Shown: piece after piece, positions 47,734 to 56,562 of the stretch
Layout: each line of letters opens with the position of its first letter
How positions within the stretch are numbered: the stretch's first letter is position 1
From: Pseudofrankia saprophytica
GTDB taxonomy: Bacteria; Actinomycetota; Actinomycetes; Frankiales; Frankiaceae
Reading direction: 5' to 3'
Length of the DNA stretch: 64,000 nucleotides
Assembly: GCF_000235425.2 (NCBI RefSeq)
Contig: NZ_KI912266.1
Span: 7,184,720-7,248,719 of the forward strand
The notes under the pieces: generated by a model
The model's database searches: none
Told to the model about the DNA's origin: nothing
What the model saw: only the letters and a program-made list of their open reading frames with translations
Program-made: the position numbers and the translations under genes

Positions 47734-49257
47734 CTACTGCTCGCCGGGGCCGGGATTCTCTCTGAGCTCGGCGAGGGCGCTTCGGTTGATCTTGCCAGTG
47801 TCGGCGCGGCCCAGGTCGTCGGCGAGCTCGAAGGTCCTGGGGACCTTGTAGCCCGCGAGATGGCTCTTGCAGTGAGAGCGGAGCGCGTCCGCGAGGCCGT
47901 CCCGGCCGGCCTCTGGCCGTGGTTGGACGATGGCGTGCACCCGCCGGCCCCATTCGGCGTCGCGCAGGCCGATCACCACGGCGTCCTCGACGTCCGGGTG
48001 CCGCAGCAGGGCGGCCTCGACCTCGGAGACGTAGACGTTGGCCCCGCCGGTGACGACCATGTCGGTTCGGCGGTCGGCGATGTAGAGATAGCCGTCCTCG
48101 TCCACCCTGCCGAGGTCCCCGATCGAGACGTAGCCTCCCGGCCGGGTACGCGGCGCCGCGTGGCCGATGTACCGGACGTCCCGCGTTCCCTGGACCGGAC
48201 GGAAGTAGAGCTCGCCCACCTCCCCCGCCGGCAGTTCCGCTCCGTCCTCGTCGACGACCAGGACCTCGGTTCCCGCCGGGCGCCCGACACTGCCCGGATG
48301 CCGCAGCCACTCGTCGCCGCGAATCTGCGCGCTGCAGACTCCCTCCGAGGATCCGTAGCCCATGATGAAGCGTTCCGGGCCGACGATGTCGATCCATTCC
48401 CGAACCACCCACTCCGGGCAGGCGCCCGCGCCCTGGATGACTCGGCCGAGACTGGAGAGATCCCTTTCGCGGATGCCCGGGCTACGCAACAACCGGGTCA
48501 ACATGGTCGGCACGAATGCCGCCATGACGACTCTTTCCTTCTCGATGAGATCCAGTACCTGTTCCACGTCGAACCGGGATACCAGAACGTTCCGGTAACC
48601 GTCCACGAGGGTGTGGTGCAGCATGGCGAAGCCCTGCGTGTGGTAAAGCGGCGAGCAGACCAGGTTCACGGGATGACGAGTGCCGGCGGTGTCCCCGAAA
48701 AGGGCGGGGCCGACCGCTCGCGCGCCTGAGGGCACGATCGTCGACGTCGAGGAGGCGATCAGTTTCGGCGCCCCGGTCGACCCACCCGACGCTATGAGCC
48801 ACGCCGGGCTCGACACGACCGACGGGAGTCGCGCCGGCGGGGCCGCGTCGGCGGCGCCCATCAGCTCGTCGGCGGCCACCTCCTGGTCAGCGGCGGGTCG
48901 ACCGTCCACCACGACCACGGCCGGGCCGGCCAACTCGAGCAGCCGCCGGCGCTCGGGCCCCGGCAGGCCAGGGCGTAACGGCAGCACGGTCGCGCCCAGT
49001 CGCCAGGCGCCGAGAGTGCAGACGACGTGCGCGCAGCGATTGGGCAGCTCGACGCAGACGACGTCCCCGGGCTGTATCCCAAATCCGTTCAGCCGGGCGG
49101 CCACCAGATTGCCTCGCCGCGCGAGCTCACCCCATGTCAGGGTCTCGCCACCTAAAGCCGTGGTCGTCAGGGCAATGAGTTCTGGATGCGCGGCGGCCAG
49201 CTCGTCCATGCGCTCCGGCCAGGTCAGGTGACCCACCGGCGCGGTCATCGCGGTCAT
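47734..49257 (-). CDS. AMP-forming acyl-CoA ligase
   Basis: 507 residues of the ANL superfamily. The phosphate loop is the variant LIASGGSTGAPKLI near residue 157; FIMGYGSSEG near 292; IGDLGRVDEDGYLYIADRRTDMVVTGGANVYVSEVE near 375; and the catalytic Lys in DTGKINRSAL near 490. The SGGSTGAPK loop and spacing resemble bile-acid/aryl-CoA ligases rather than long-chain FadD. It converges with the GntR gene (45 bases between stops). It supplies a CoA ester to one of the nearby pathways; which one is not shown. Confidence 0.92.
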   Translation of the reverse strand: MTAMTAPVGHLTWPERMDELAAAHPELIALTTTALGGETLTWGELARRGNLVAARLNGFGIQPGDVVCVELPNRCAHVVCTLGAWRLGATVLPLRPGLPGPERRRLLELAGPAVVVVDGRPAADQEVAADELMGAADAAPPARLPSVVSSPAWLIASGGSTGAPKLIASSTSTIVPSGARAVGPALFGDTAGTRHPVNLVCSPLYHTQGFAMLHHTLVDGYRNVLVSRFDVEQVLDLIEKERVVMAAFVPTMLTRLLRSPGIRERDLSSLGRVIQGAGACPEWVVREWIDIVGPERFIMGYGSSEGVCSAQIRGDEWLRHPGSVGRPAGTEVLVVDEDGAELPAGEVGELYFRPVQGTRDVRYIGHAAPRTRPGGYVSIGDLGRVDEDGYLYIADRRTDMVVTGGANVYVSEVEAALLRHPDVEDAVVIGLRDAEWGRRVHAIVQPRPEAGRDGLADALRSHCKSHLAGYKVPRTFELADDLGRADTGKINRSALAELRENPGPGEQ

Positions 49258-49832
49258 GAGCCGATTCTAGGACGCGGTACGCGGACGATCCACGAAACGA
49301 CGGCCCGCGAGAATGACGGCGCGCGGGAATTCGCCAATTCGGTTTCACCACGACGGCGGACGAGCAGACGTGCCACTCGATGGCGATCATTGTCCCGGAC
49401 GGAACCCGTCGGCGAGGGATCCGTGACCGGCCCGAAGCCAGGCGCACATGATGACGACCGCCGAGTTCCGCCGCGTCACGCCGGAGCGTGGATGCGCCAG
49501 CCGGTCTTCTCTGCCAGGCTCACCGTCTCCGCCAGATCTTCGGGAACCGGCATCGGGAATCCCGAGCCCGCGAACGATCCGATGGCCGGCCGGTGACAGG
49601 CTCCGGACCAGTGCGGTGTTCGAGAGGGTGGGCACCCAGGCCGATGTTGACCAGGTTCGAGCGGGTCACTACTGTCGCAGCCAGCAGGGACGCACCCGAC
49701 AGTCCAGCCGGACATGCGACGACCTATACGCCGACTCGGGCCGCCGAAGGAGAAACGGCGCAGGTGCCGCCTGCCGTCGCCGCGCAGCGAAATGGACGGC
49801 CCTGCTATCGCCTTCCAAGTAGGATTGGAGCC
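49258..49832. other. 575-base region without a recognised gene
   Basis: All frames here are short and lack family features; one minus-strand frame near 49476-49560 reads PEDLAETVSLAEKTGWRIHAP, which looks protein-like and could be a gene remnant. The region may hold the promoters of the ligase (minus) and of the toxin-antitoxin pair (plus). Confidence 0.5.
49820..49825 (+). promoter_or_regulatory. -10 hexamer for a leaderless antitoxin transcript
   Basis: TAGGAT ends 7 bases before the GTG at 49833. GGAG also lies 8 bases before the second GTG at 49839, so start choice is open. Confidence 0.4.
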
Positions 49833-50051
49833 GTGCCGGTGACCAAGGTGTCGCTCACGCTCGACTCAGACCTGGTGCAGGAGGCCCGCGAGCGGGTCGG
49901 GCCGAGGGAGCTTTCCGCCTACATCAACGCCGCTCTGCGGCAGCGGCTGCAGCACGATCGGCTGGCTGAGTTCCTCGCTGCCTCAGACGAGGAAGCTGGC
50001 CCTGTCCCAGAGGAGGACATCGAGGAGGCGCGTCGGTGGTTCCGGCCGTGA
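49833..50051 (+). CDS. VapB-type antitoxin
   Basis: 72 residues. The N-terminal VTKVSLTLDSDLVQEARERVGPRELSAYINAALRQRL region is a ribbon-helix-helix or AbrB-like DNA-binding segment of antitoxins, followed by an acidic C-terminus (EEAGPVPEEDIEEARRWF) that would wrap around the toxin. It overlaps the PIN-domain toxin gene by 4 bases (GTGA), the standard order. It likely neutralises the toxin and represses its own promoter. GTG 49839 would shorten it by two residues. Confidence 0.85.
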   Translation: MPVTKVSLTLDSDLVQEARERVGPRELSAYINAALRQRLQHDRLAEFLAASDEEAGPVPEEDIEEARRWFRP

Positions 50052-50473
50052 CGAGGCGGCGTCCACCCAGCGGCCCACTCGGTATCCCGTTCGTGCTCGA
50101 CACCGGTGCGGTGATCGCGTTGTCCCGGCTCGACAAGACGGCGCGAACGATGCTCGCCGCCGCTCTGCGTGAGCAGTCTCAGGTCTGGGTTCCCGCTCCC
50201 GTCATCACCGAGCTCGTCCGCGGCAATCAGCGGCGAGATACCGCCGTCAACCGCGTGTTGAAGTCCGTCAGCGATGTCCATCCGCTCGACGAACCGCTCG
50301 CGCGGGAGGCCGGCAGGTTGCTCGCCGGTGGCGGCACGGCAGTGGACGCCATGGTGGTGGCGACCGCGCAACGTGTCGCGGGCGCCGGCTCAGTGGTGAT
50401 AATGACGAGCGATCCCCGTGACATCACAGCACTTGCCGCGGACGACTCACGGATACGAGTGGCGGCTGCATGA
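50048..50473 (+). CDS. PIN-domain toxin (VapC-like)
   Basis: 141 residues. PIN nuclease acidic residues are seen in FVLDTGAVIALSR (Asp near residue 18), APVITELVRGN (Glu near 55), TAVDAMVVATA (Asp near 98) and VIMTSDPRDITAL (Asp near 119). VapC toxins cut specific RNAs and are held inactive by VapB. The GTG start overlaps the antitoxin stop. It is unrelated in detail to the PIN-like protein at 39533-40075. The pair stands alone between metabolic genes, as is common for mobile toxin-antitoxin modules. Confidence 0.9.
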   Translation: MTRRRPPSGPLGIPFVLDTGAVIALSRLDKTARTMLAAALREQSQVWVPAPVITELVRGNQRRDTAVNRVLKSVSDVHPLDEPLAREAGRLLAGGGTAVDAMVVATAQRVAGAGSVVIMTSDPRDITALAADDSRIRVAAA

Positions 50474-50584
50474 CCCCGTCTTCCCGGGTCGTACGCGGCG
50501 TTCTCCCCGGCTCTGCCTGCGCCCGTCGTGGCGAGCGTAGGCAGAGCCGGTCGCGCGAGACGGGTGACCACGGCCGTACGGCGT

Positions 50585-51790
50585 CTACAGGGTGATGGGC
50601 AGGTGCTTGTGGCCGCGGACTGTGCTGGTGTGCAGCATCTCGACGCCACCCCGGTCGATCTCCCACTTCGGGAAGCGGCGCAGCGTCTCCTCCAGCGCGA
50701 CGCGCGTCTCCATCCGGGCAAGCGCCGCGCCGAGGCAGAAGTGGATGCCATGGCCGAGGGAGACGTGGCCGTCGACCTTGCGGCGGATGTCGAACCGGTC
50801 TGGGTCGGGGAACCTGCGTTCGTCGCGGCCGGCGGACGCGGTCAGCAGCAGCACCTTGGACTTCGCCGGGATCGTCACGCCGTGCAGCTCGACGTCGCGC
50901 AGGGCGGTGCGGCCCTGCACCGCCGACGGCGCGGCGTAGCGCAGCAGCTCCTCGACGGCGTTCGGGATCAGTCCCGGGTCCTCGGCGAGGTCCGCGCGCG
51001 CCTCCGGGTTCTCGGCGAGGATGAGGCCGGCCCAGCCGACCAGCCGGGCGACGGTCTCGGTCCCGGTGCTGACGAGCAGGCAGGCGAAGTCCGTCGCCTC
51101 CTCGCTGGTCAGCCGGCGGGTGCCGCCGTCCTCGGTGCGCATCTCGGCCTCGACCAGGGCGGTCATCATGTCGTCGCGTGGGTTCGCACGGCGGGACTCG
51201 ATCGCGTCGCCGAAGTAGTCGTACAGCTTGATCTGGGCGCCGAACGAGATGTCGTTGACGATGCCCTTGTTCTCGTCGATGTGAAACGCCTGGTCGATCG
51301 TCCGACGAATCTCCTCGCGGTCGGCCTCCTCGACGCCGAGCAGCTCGGACATGACCCTCGACGGCAGCTGGGCCGAGAACTCCTGGACGTAGTCGAAGCC
51401 GGCGGAGCCGAGGTGCGGGTCGAGCAGCTCTGCGGACACCGACCGGATGTAGGGCTCCAGCTCGGCGATGCGCCGCGGGGTGAAGGCCCGGGAGACCAAC
51501 AGCCGGATCGCGGTGTGCGCCGGCGGGTCCTTGAAGATCATGAATCCGGTGTCCATCGGCTCCGAACTCATGATCTCCAGCACCGTGCCGTAGACGGAGC
51601 TGAAGGTCGCCGGGTCGCGGTGGGCGGCGTCGACATCCTCGTGCCGTGACAGCGCGTAGAAGTCGAGCCGGTCGTTGCGGTAAACGGGCGCCTCGTCGCG
51701 CAGTCGACGCCAGACCGGATACGGGTCGACGTCGATCGCCTTGTCAAATGGGTCCCAGTACAGATCGCGCACAGCCGAAACCCTCGCCAC
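50585..51790 (-). CDS. cytochrome P450
   Basis: 401 residues. I-helix LVSTGTETVARLVGW near residue 240, ExxR as EELLR near 285 and heme loop LGHGIHFCLGAALAR near 345 are present. It is a paralogue of the P450 at 37702-38892, sharing the opening and the end (FPKWEIDRGGVEMLHTSTVRGHKHLPITL versus FPKWDLDLSGAELIHTATIRGYHKLPVVL in short). GTG 51790 follows a TATAAT box by 4 bases; a second in-frame GTG at 51772 with GAGGG 9 bases upstream is the alternative start. No ferredoxin gene is adjacent. It probably hydroxylates a lipophilic acid. Confidence 0.93.
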   Translation of the reverse strand: MARVSAVRDLYWDPFDKAIDVDPYPVWRRLRDEAPVYRNDRLDFYALSRHEDVDAAHRDPATFSSVYGTVLEIMSSEPMDTGFMIFKDPPAHTAIRLLVSRAFTPRRIAELEPYIRSVSAELLDPHLGSAGFDYVQEFSAQLPSRVMSELLGVEEADREEIRRTIDQAFHIDENKGIVNDISFGAQIKLYDYFGDAIESRRANPRDDMMTALVEAEMRTEDGGTRRLTSEEATDFACLLVSTGTETVARLVGWAGLILAENPEARADLAEDPGLIPNAVEELLRYAAPSAVQGRTALRDVELHGVTIPAKSKVLLLTASAGRDERRFPDPDRFDIRRKVDGHVSLGHGIHFCLGAALARMETRVALEETLRRFPKWEIDRGGVEMLHTSTVRGHKHLPITL

Positions 51791-52256
51791 CGTGATTATA
51801 ATTGGTATTTACCTCGACCAAATCGGAGCATAGTCGGCGACGGAGATCCCTCCAGGCGGCGGCGGCGAGGCCTGGTGGGTGGTGCGTCACACCGCATTTC
51901 TAATCCCGCCGGCCGAACTACGTCACGACAACATTTCAAAGAGGACGTCGCCCCACACGCCCGGCGTCTCACCTCGTGACACATCGCGCCTACCCTCCGC
52001 GTGCGGCGCGACGGATGACCTGGGCGATCGCGCGGGCGGCGCCCAAAACTGTCGTCCATCGGCAACGGCCCGGACAGTCCCATTCGCTACGCCCAAGACG
52101 CCGCGGGAGGTCTGAACCCCGCGACGCCGGCTCACCAGGACGGACACGGAGTTCGATCCCGCCGGTGGCCCCGCTTTCCGGCCGAGGAGCCCACCTCGGC
52201 GTGGATCTCCGCCGTTAGGCCGTACCAATCGCGACGCATCCATCAATGCGGCACCT
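51791..52256. other. 466-base region without a recognised gene
   Basis: It lies between the P450 promoter and the 3' end of the kinase gene. Frames are short and Arg-rich with no family match. It contains the P450 promoter at its left end and nothing else recognised. Confidence 0.5.
51795..51800 (-). promoter_or_regulatory. consensus -10 box of the P450 gene
   Basis: A perfect TATAAT on the minus strand, 4 bases before the GTG at 51790. The distance would put the transcription start inside or just at the GTG, which supports either leaderless initiation or the downstream GTG at 51772. Confidence 0.6.
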
Positions 52257-53366
52257 TCAGGCGGGCCGGTTTTCGGTCAGGATCCGCAGGGCGCGGCGGG
52301 CGAGCATTCTGACGGTTTCGCCGCGGGACGCCATACGTTCATCCGTCGACTCGCCGCGGGCATAGCGGGCGTAGAGCTGCTGGCGGATGACGGCGACCCG
52401 CCAGCAGGCGAACGCCTCATACCAGGCGACGGCGGCCAGGTCGAGGTCGCTGCGCGCGGCGTAACGGTCGATGACCTCGGCGCGGGTAGGCAGGCCGAGC
52501 GTGTCCATGCCCGGGTCGTGGATGGCGTGGTCGTCGTCCGTGTCGGCCGGGTCGGGCCAGTAGTTCAGCAGGGTGCCCAGGTCGACCAGCGGGTCGGCGA
52601 GCGTCGCCATGTCCCAGTCGAAGACGGACGCGACCCGCTCGGGGTGCCCGGGCCGGAACTGGCAGTTGTTGACTTTGAAGTCGTTGTGCACGAGCGCCGC
52701 GGCCTGGCTGGCCGGCAGGTGGCGGGACAGCAGGTCGGCGGTCCGCGTCATCGCGGCGTCGTGCGCCGGATCGGCCCATGTCGCGACCCGCCCCCAGCGG
52801 TCGCGCCAGCCGGCCAGCTGCCGCTCGAGAAAACCGTCCGGACGTCCGAGCCGGTCCAGGTCGCAGCCGGCGGGGTCGACCGCGTGCAGGTCCGCGAGCG
52901 CGTCGACGGTCGCGAGCCCCAGTTGGTGCGCCCCGGCGCGCCCACCCAGCTCGGGCGGGATCACGCCCCACACCACGGTGCCGGGACGGTACTCGGAGAC
53001 AAGAAAGTCGCTGCCGGCGACGTCCGGGTCGTCGCAGAACAGGAATGCGCGCGGCGCGCGGTCGTAGACCCGCCACAGCCGGGAGAGCACCCGGTGCTCC
53101 CGGCGCATGTCGTGCGCTCCCGGCGCCAGGACGCCGAACGGCGGGCGCCGCAGGACGAAACGCCGGTCGCCGAACCGGACGAGGTAGGTGAGGTTGGCCG
53201 AGCCGTTCGGGAACTGCGCCACCTCCATCGGCTCGTCGACGCCGAGCCGCGGAGCCAGGTAGTCCCGGATCCCGGCCCAGTCCAGCTCCTGGCCGGGGCG
53301 GACGGGGGCGACCTCGGGTGGGATCCCGGGCGCGGGCGGGATCCCCGGCGCGGGCGGTTCAGTCAC
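52257..53366 (-). CDS. APH-family kinase (ACAD10/11 kinase-like), second copy
   Basis: 369 residues. The catalytic loop is LVHNDFKVNNCQF near residue 210 (His-x-Asp-x4-Asn) and the metal motif FDWDMATLADPLVDLGTLLNYW follows. The nucleotide lysine region is FVLRRPPFGVLAPGAHDM near 70. It has a Pro-rich N-terminus (about residues 1-20) encoded by GCGGGATCCC-type repeats. The GTG start overlaps the end of the ACAD gene by 8 bases. It repeats the arrangement of 44546-46926 in the opposite orientation and likely phosphorylates a hydroxyacyl-CoA or hydroxy acid. Confidence 0.9.
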   Translation of the reverse strand: MTEPPAPGIPPAPGIPPEVAPVRPGQELDWAGIRDYLAPRLGVDEPMEVAQFPNGSANLTYLVRFGDRRFVLRRPPFGVLAPGAHDMRREHRVLSRLWRVYDRAPRAFLFCDDPDVAGSDFLVSEYRPGTVVWGVIPPELGGRAGAHQLGLATVDALADLHAVDPAGCDLDRLGRPDGFLERQLAGWRDRWGRVATWADPAHDAAMTRTADLLSRHLPASQAAALVHNDFKVNNCQFRPGHPERVASVFDWDMATLADPLVDLGTLLNYWPDPADTDDDHAIHDPGMDTLGLPTRAEVIDRYAARSDLDLAAVAWYEAFACWRVAVIRQQLYARYARGESTDERMASRGETVRMLARRALRILTENRPA

Positions 53367-54657
53367 CGTGGACGGCCCGCTCGATCTGCTCGGCGAACCG
53401 TTCGCGCGCGGCGGCCCGGCGCGCCGGCAGGTGCCCCGACGGGAAGGGGCCCGCGGCCGGCTCGAACTGCGCCAGCAACGTACGCGCGAGCGCGGTCCGG
53501 TGGACCTCCGTCGGGCCGTCGGCGAGCCCCATCTGGAAGCTTTCCAGCACCCAGGCGCCGAACGGCATCTCGTTGGAGATTCCCAGCGAGCCATGGATCT
53601 GCACCGCCCGCGCGGCGACGTCGTGCAGGACCTTCGGCATCGCAGCCTTCACCGCGTGAATGTCGGCGCGCACGCGGTCGTAGTCGTCGTAGCGGTCGAT
53701 CCGCCAGGCGGTGCGCAGCACGAGCAACCGGAACTGCTCGATCTCGATCCACGAGTCGGCGATCATCGCCTGCACGAGCTGCTTGCGGGCGAGCGGCTCC
53801 CCCTTGGTGAACCGGCTCAGCGCCCGCTCGCACATCATCGCGAACGCCTCGCGCACCAGCCCGACGGTCCGCATCGCGTGGTGGACGCGGCCGCCGCCGA
53901 GCCGGGTCTGCGCGACGGCGAAGCCCTGCCCGCGCTCGCCGAGCAGATGGTCGGCCGGCACCCGCACGTCCTGGTAGCGGATGTACGCGTGCGCCCCTTC
54001 CATCTCCTCGTGGCCCGCGACGCCGACGTTGCGCAGGATCGTGACTCCCGCGGTCTCAGCCGGGACGACGAACATCGACTGGCGGCGGTGCGGTGCCGCG
54101 TCGGGATCGGTGACCGCGAGCACGATGAGGAACGACGCGTAGCGGGCGTGGCTGGAGAACCACTTCTCGCCGTTGATCACCCACTGGTCACCGTCGAGCT
54201 CGGCCCGGGTGACGAACTGGGTCGGGTCGCTGCCGCCGCCCGGCTCGGTCATCGAGAAGGAGGACATGATCTCGCCCGCGACGAGCGGCTCGAGGTAGCG
54301 CTTCCTGAGCTCGTCGGTGCCGTAGCGGGCGAGGACCTCCGCGTTGCCCGAGTCGGGCGCCTGGCAGCCGAACACCACCGGCGCGGCGTGCGACCGGCCC
54401 AGGATCTCGTGCATGAGCGCCAGCTTGAGCTGCCCGTATCCCGGGCCGCCCAGCGCCGGGCCGAGATGGCAGGCCCAAAGGCCACGTTCGCGTACCTTCT
54501 CCTGAAGCGGCGGGATCAGTTCCCGGCGTAGCGGATCACGTAGGTCCCGCGCGTTCGTGACCACCAGATCGACCGGCTGCACCTCCTGGCGCACGAACTC
54601 GTCGATCCAGTCGAGCTCCGCCTGGAAATCGGCGTCCGTCTCGAAGTCCCATCCCAT
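53359..54657 (-). CDS. acyl-CoA dehydrogenase, ACAD10/11-like, second copy
   Basis: 432 residues. HLGPALGGPGYGQLKLALMHE near residue 68, SMTEPGGGSDPTQFVT near 137, QTRLGGGRVHHAMRTVG near 253, IHGSLGISNEMPFGAW near 355 and MGLADGPTEVHRTALART near 375, again with ADGP in place of the catalytic YEGT. It is a paralogue of the protein at 44546-45886 but lacks the C-terminal repeats. ATG 54657 has GGGAG 5 bases upstream; GTG 54663 is less likely. It is the first gene of the pair with the kinase, and divergent from an aldehyde dehydrogenase gene. Confidence 0.92.
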   Translation of the reverse strand: MGWDFETDADFQAELDWIDEFVRQEVQPVDLVVTNARDLRDPLRRELIPPLQEKVRERGLWACHLGPALGGPGYGQLKLALMHEILGRSHAAPVVFGCQAPDSGNAEVLARYGTDELRKRYLEPLVAGEIMSSFSMTEPGGGSDPTQFVTRAELDGDQWVINGEKWFSSHARYASFLIVLAVTDPDAAPHRRQSMFVVPAETAGVTILRNVGVAGHEEMEGAHAYIRYQDVRVPADHLLGERGQGFAVAQTRLGGGRVHHAMRTVGLVREAFAMMCERALSRFTKGEPLARKQLVQAMIADSWIEIEQFRLLVLRTAWRIDRYDDYDRVRADIHAVKAAMPKVLHDVAARAVQIHGSLGISNEMPFGAWVLESFQMGLADGPTEVHRTALARTLLAQFEPAAGPFPSGHLPARRAAARERFAEQIERAVHGD

Positions 54658-54773
54658 GCGCACTCCCTCGCCGTGTCAGACCTCGAGCCCCTCCGAGGAA
54701 GCCGAAGCTTGTGCCGGACGCCGGCGGTGCCGCTCGTCGGTTGACGCACGACCAGCGCGCACGTTAGTCAGAT

Positions 54774-54788
54774 TTCAACACAGTTTCA
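54774..54788. promoter_or_regulatory. degenerate motif A site
   Basis: TTCAACACAGTTTCA matches TTnnACTnAGTnnAA at 8 of 10 fixed positions. It lies in the divergent gap between the dehydrogenase/kinase pair and the aldehyde dehydrogenase gene. Weak on its own. Confidence 0.3.
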
Positions 54789-54830
54789 GTGGCACGGGCC
54801 GGCGCTCCAGTGCCAGATGCGGAGGAACTC

Positions 54831-56237
54831 ATGTCCGATGTTTCAATGATCATCGGCGGGGAGCGCCGGGCCGCCCCGTCGACCTTCGGCGTCGTCAACC
54901 CCGCGACCGGCGCGGTCCACGCCGACGCGCCCGACTGCTCCCGCGAGCAGCTCGACGAGGCGTTCGACGCCGCCGCCAAGGCCTTCCCCGACTGGCGCAA
55001 GGACGAGACCGCCCGCCGCACCGCACTGCGGGAGGCCTCGGCACGGCTCGCCGCGGCCGCGGACCGGATCGGCCCGGTCCTCACCGCCGAGCAGGGCAAG
55101 CCGCTGAAGGCCGCGAAGATGGAGCCGTTCGCCGCCAGCATGTGGCTGAAGTACTTCGCCGACCTGGAGGTCGGCCGCGAGGTCATCCAGGACGACGCCC
55201 GCGCCTACGCCGAGGTCGTCCGCCGCCCCGTCGGCGTCGTCGCCGCGATCACCCCGTGGAACTTCCCGATCGTGCTGTCGGCGTGGAAGATCGGCCCCGC
55301 GCTGCTCGCCGGCAACACGATGGTCCTCAAGCCCTCACCGTTCACGCCCCGCAGCACCCTGCTGATGGGCGAGATCCTCGCCGAGGTCCTCCCCCCGGGC
55401 GTCCTGAACGTCGTCTCCGGCGGCGACGAACTCGGCAGGTGGATGACCGCCCACCCCACCCCCCGCAAGATCAGCTTCACCGGGTCCGTCGCCACCGGCA
55501 AGCACATCGCCACCGCCGCCGCCCCCGACCTCAAAAGGGTCACCCTCGAACTCGGCGGCAACGACGCCGCGATCGTGCTCGACGACGCCGACCCGGCCGT
55601 CATCACCGAGAAGCTCTTCCGTGGCGCCTTCGACAACAACGGCCAGGTCTGCTCGGCCATCAAGCGCCTCTACGTCCCCGAGTCCCTGTACGACGACGTC
55701 GTCGACGCGCTGGCGGCCCGCGTCGCGCGGGTCAAGGTCGGCGACGGCATGGACCCGGCCTCCGAACTCGGCCCGGTCCAGAACCGACCCCAGTTCGAGC
55801 GGGTGTCCGGCCTCGTCGCCGACGCGCTCGCCGGCGGCGCGAAGGCGGCCACCGGCGGCGCACCGATCGACGGCCCCGGCTACTTCTTCGCACCGACCGT
55901 CCTGACCGGCGCCGCCGAGGGCACCCGCATCGTCGACGAGGAGCAGTTCGGCCCGGCGCTCCCGGTGATCTCCTACCGCGACGTCGACGAGGTCGTCGCC
56001 CGCGCCAACGCCACCATGTACGGCCTCTCAGGCTCGGTCTGGTCGGCCGACCCCGACCGGGCCGCCGGGGTCGCCGAACAACTCGACTGCGGCACCGCCT
56101 GGGTCAACACCCACGTCGCCCTCGGCCCGCACCAGCCCTTCGGCGGGTTCAAGTGGAGCGGCCTCGGCGTCGAGAACGGCCCCTGGGGCCTCGCCGGCTT
56201 CACCGAGATCCAGGTCCAGTACCGCGCCAAGAAATGA
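54831..56237 (+). CDS. NAD(P)-dependent aldehyde dehydrogenase
   Basis: 468 residues. PWNFPIVLSAWKIGPALLAGNTMVLKP near 142, FTGSVATG near 213, catalytic Glu in TLELGGNDA near 235, catalytic Cys in NNGQVCSAIKR near 269 and EEQFGPALPVISY near 366 are visible. Its LELGGND variant is common in succinate-semialdehyde or betaine-aldehyde-type enzymes. It oxidises an aldehyde to an acid. ATG 54831 is chosen because GGAGG lies 5 bases upstream; the longer frame has no family similarity. It is separate from the aldehyde dehydrogenase at 36057 (low similarity). Confidence 0.92.
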   Translation: MSDVSMIIGGERRAAPSTFGVVNPATGAVHADAPDCSREQLDEAFDAAAKAFPDWRKDETARRTALREASARLAAAADRIGPVLTAEQGKPLKAAKMEPFAASMWLKYFADLEVGREVIQDDARAYAEVVRRPVGVVAAITPWNFPIVLSAWKIGPALLAGNTMVLKPSPFTPRSTLLMGEILAEVLPPGVLNVVSGGDELGRWMTAHPTPRKISFTGSVATGKHIATAAAPDLKRVTLELGGNDAAIVLDDADPAVITEKLFRGAFDNNGQVCSAIKRLYVPESLYDDVVDALAARVARVKVGDGMDPASELGPVQNRPQFERVSGLVADALAGGAKAATGGAPIDGPGYFFAPTVLTGAAEGTRIVDEEQFGPALPVISYRDVDEVVARANATMYGLSGSVWSADPDRAAGVAEQLDCGTAWVNTHVALGPHQPFGGFKWSGLGVENGPWGLAGFTEIQVQYRAKK

Positions 56238-56562
56238 CGACAGCCGGACCTGGCTGACGGCCGGGCCAGCCCCACCAACGGGCAGGCTCGGTCGTCGGCC
56301 GGGGCGGCGAGCAGGCCGCGCGGACGCCGCCCCGGCCGGTGCGGCGGGCAGATCAGTCAGACGCCACCTCGGCCGGAGTGCCGCGCAGATCAGTCAGACG
56401 CCGCGCGGCACCGGCGGCGCGAAACGTCTGACTGATCTTGATTCCGTCGTCGCCGCCCGCCCAGCGGTCGGCTCGGAGGGTCGGCTGGACGGCGAAAAGG
56501 AAAAAGATGGTGCGCGGAGATGGCGGGAGCCGGGGCCGCGGGGCGTGGCTTGGTTTAAGGGG
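56238..56562. other. 325-base intergenic region with direct and inverted repeats
   Basis: No gene was recognised. It contains two direct copies of AGATCAGTCAGACGCC (56350-56365 and 56387-56402) and an inverted copy CGTCTGACTGATCT (56425-56438). It lies between two convergent genes. Confidence 0.7.
56387..56438. terminator. 14-bp perfect inverted repeat between convergent genes
   Basis: Arms AGATCAGTCAGACG (56387-56400) and CGTCTGACTGATCT (56425-56438) enclose a G/C-rich loop. It could terminate transcription from both sides. A third, direct copy at 56350 suggests a duplicated arm. Confidence 0.6.

Noticed and set aside
49387-49635. 82-codon minus-strand frame between the ligase and the toxin-antitoxin pair
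   Set aside because: No ribosome site and no recognisable features; overlapping frames of similar length exist on both strands.
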